Assembly: GCF_002556545.1 (NCBI RefSeq)
Contig: NZ_CP022685.1
Location: 62,001 to 126,000 of the forward strand
Origin: Streptomyces formicae
GTDB lineage: Bacteria > Actinomycetota > Actinomycetes > Streptomycetales > Streptomycetaceae
Reading direction: 5' to 3'
DNA: 64,000 nucleotides
Part shown: piece after piece, positions 62,953 through 64,000 of the stretch
Position numbering within the stretch: position 1 is the first letter of the stretch
Layout of the letters: each line of letters opens with the position of its first letter
Made by a program: the position numbers and the translations under genes
The notes under the pieces: generated by a model
What the model was told of the DNA's origin: nothing
Databases searched by the model: none
The model's input: the letters and a program-made list of their open reading frames with translations, nothing else

Positions 62953-62970
62953 GCACGGGGTAAGGTCCCT

Positions 62971-62986
62971 TTCTACAGATGTAGAA
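62971..62986. promoter_or_regulatory. TetR operator 2
   Basis: TTCTAC-AGAT-GTAGAA, perfect 6-bp dyad, 34 bp centre to centre from operator 1 and 14 bp before the monooxygenase start. Confidence 0.72.
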
Positions 62987-63000
62987 GGAGGGGCATCGGC

Positions 63001-64000
63001 ATGGGGAACACGGCAGTGGTGGTCGGCGGAGGCATCGGCGGACTGGCCGCCGCGATCGGCCTGGACCGCGTCGGATGGGACGTGACGGTCCTTGAACGCG
63101 CGGACGTGCTCGAGGACGCGGGCGCGGGCATCTCCCTGGCCGCCAACGGTCTGCGGGCCCTGGACGCACTCGGCGTCGGCGAGGCGGTTCGGGAGGCGTC
63201 GCGGGGCCAGTACACCGGTGGCACCCGGACGCCCGAGGGCAGGTGGCTGGCGCGGATGGACGGCTCGGCGCTGGAAGAGGCGGTGGGCACACCGATCATG
63301 GGCATCCCCCGCGCCACGTTGCACCGACTGCTCCGCGACGCGCTGCCCACCGCGTCACTGGTGATCGGATCCGAGGTGGACCGGGTCGAGGAGGTCGTCC
63401 CGGGGACCGTCCACGTCGGCTGCGACACCAGGGTCCTCGACGCCGATCTGGTGGTGGCGGCCGACGGCATCGGCAGCAGAGTCCGCGGCCGCCTCTTCCC
63501 GGACCACCCCGGCCCTGTGCACAGCGGCTCGACGGTGCTGCGCGCCCTCACCGAGCACGTCGTCGACCTGCGCGGCGACTTCGAACTGACCTGGGGCCGT
63601 GGCGCGGAGTTCGGACACATCGCCCTCCAGGACGTGAGGGCCGAGTGGCATGCCGTCCTCAACCTCCCCGCCGGTACGCGGTTCGCCGACCCGCTGGCCG
63701 AGCTGCGCCGACGGTTCCGCACCTGGCACGAGCCGATCCCCGCCCTGCTCGACGCGACCCGGCCGCAGGCCGTGCTGCATCACGACGTGAACGAACTCCG
63801 GACGCCCCTGCCTTCCTTCGTGGTCGGCCGGATCGCGTTGCTCGGCGACGCGGCCCACGCGATGACCCCCCATCTCGGGCAGGGTGCCTGCCAGGCCCTG
63901 GAGGACGCGGTCACCCTGGCCGCCGCCCTCCGCGCCGAATCCACCGTCGACGCCGCGCTCGCCCGCTACGACGCCGAACGCCGACCGCGCAGTCAGGCCG
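63001..64000 (+). CDS. FAD-dependent monooxygenase (partial, C-terminus outside window)
   Basis: The first 333 codons of a flavoprotein hydroxylase (PHBH/UbiH type). FAD ADP-binding GGGIGGLAAAIGL near the N-terminus, the DG motif VVAADGIGSRVR near residue 155, and the second FAD motif GRIALLGDAAHAMTPHLGQG near 280 with LEDAVTLAAAL after it. These enzymes hydroxylate aromatic or polyketide substrates with NAD(P)H and O2. ATG 63001 follows GGAGG. Control by the divergent TetR repressor is very likely. Antibiotic modification or catabolism are both possible. Confidence 0.93.
   Translation, partial: MGNTAVVVGGGIGGLAAAIGLDRVGWDVTVLERADVLEDAGAGISLAANGLRALDALGVGEAVREASRGQYTGGTRTPEGRWLARMDGSALEEAVGTPIMGIPRATLHRLLRDALPTASLVIGSEVDRVEEVVPGTVHVGCDTRVLDADLVVAADGIGSRVRGRLFPDHPGPVHSGSTVLRALTEHVVDLRGDFELTWGRGAEFGHIALQDVRAEWHAVLNLPAGTRFADPLAELRRRFRTWHEPIPALLDATRPQAVLHHDVNELRTPLPSFVVGRIALLGDAAHAMTPHLGQGACQALEDAVTLAAALRAESTVDAALARYDAERRPRSQA

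Noticed and set aside
1..64000. CRISPR arrays, tRNA/rRNA genes, IS elements and phage integration sites
   Set aside because: No regularly spaced repeats, cloverleaf or transposase/integrase motifs were seen; the tandem repeats found have two to four copies without spacers.

Overview
The window looks like a piece of a Streptomyces (or close relative) chromosome. GC content is very high, third codon positions are strongly G/C biased, GTG starts and 4-bp start/stop overlaps are common, and the gene families are typical of the genus: snapalysin, TipA-like MerR, SigE/ECF41-type sigma factors, NACHT NTPases, GerW, SARP-free PAS-LuxR regulators and a VanRS-type two-component system. I see no rRNA, tRNA, CRISPR array, transposase or phage structural gene. 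Both ends cut genes (a flavoprotein disulfide oxidoreductase on the left, an FAD monooxygenase on the right).

Layout. 1-6.2 kb: redox/stress genes (disulfide oxidoreductase, Dps ferritin), a secreted Ca-binding-repeat protein, a decayed YbhB gene, a GlxA/AraC regulator divergent from a saccharopine-dehydrogenase-like reductase. 6.4-9.4 kb: a membrane NACHT NTPase broken by one frameshift. 9.6-14.2 kb: DinB, a Nudix-box remnant coupled to an ABC exporter, methyltransferase, VOC and DoxX proteins. 14.4-20.2 kb: a complete oligopeptide ABC importer operon with a fused double ATPase. 20.2-26.7 kb: a PAS-LuxR regulator divergent from a tightly coupled ATP-grasp / dikinase / MFS operon, a plausible small biosynthetic or phosphorylation system. 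26.7-33 kb: small housekeeping and stress genes with two autoregulated repressor divergons. 33-35.2 kb: an acyltransferase and a frameshifted ECF sigma factor coupled to a membrane protein. 35.6-40.5 kb: secreted hydrolases, a membrane-anchored protein and a trypsin-like protease with repeats.

40.6-54.2 kb is the most interesting part. A VanS-like kinase (40.7 kb) and a VanR-like regulator (53.5 kb) are separated by 13 kb, the regulator sits divergent from a vanY-vanJ operon, and one 29-bp element carrying two CGATA half-sites 11 bp apart is found in front of vanS, between vanR and vanYJ, and in front of a TPR/pseudo-aspartyl-protease gene. No vanHAX ligase genes are present. Inside the interval lie an intact NLR-like NACHT protein (candidate phage defence), snapalysin, a BCCT transporter, GerW and two secreted beta-propeller-like proteins.

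54.2-64 kb: a GMC oxidoreductase and alpha/beta-hydrolase pair, small stress proteins, an ECF41-type sigma factor facing an AhpD-like gene across a divergent pair of matching promoters, the rifampin-inactivating enzyme Arr, an APH-like kinase, and a TetR repressor divergent from an FAD monooxygenase with two perfect operator palindromes. Function calls rest on motifs and family knowledge read by eye; no database search was run.
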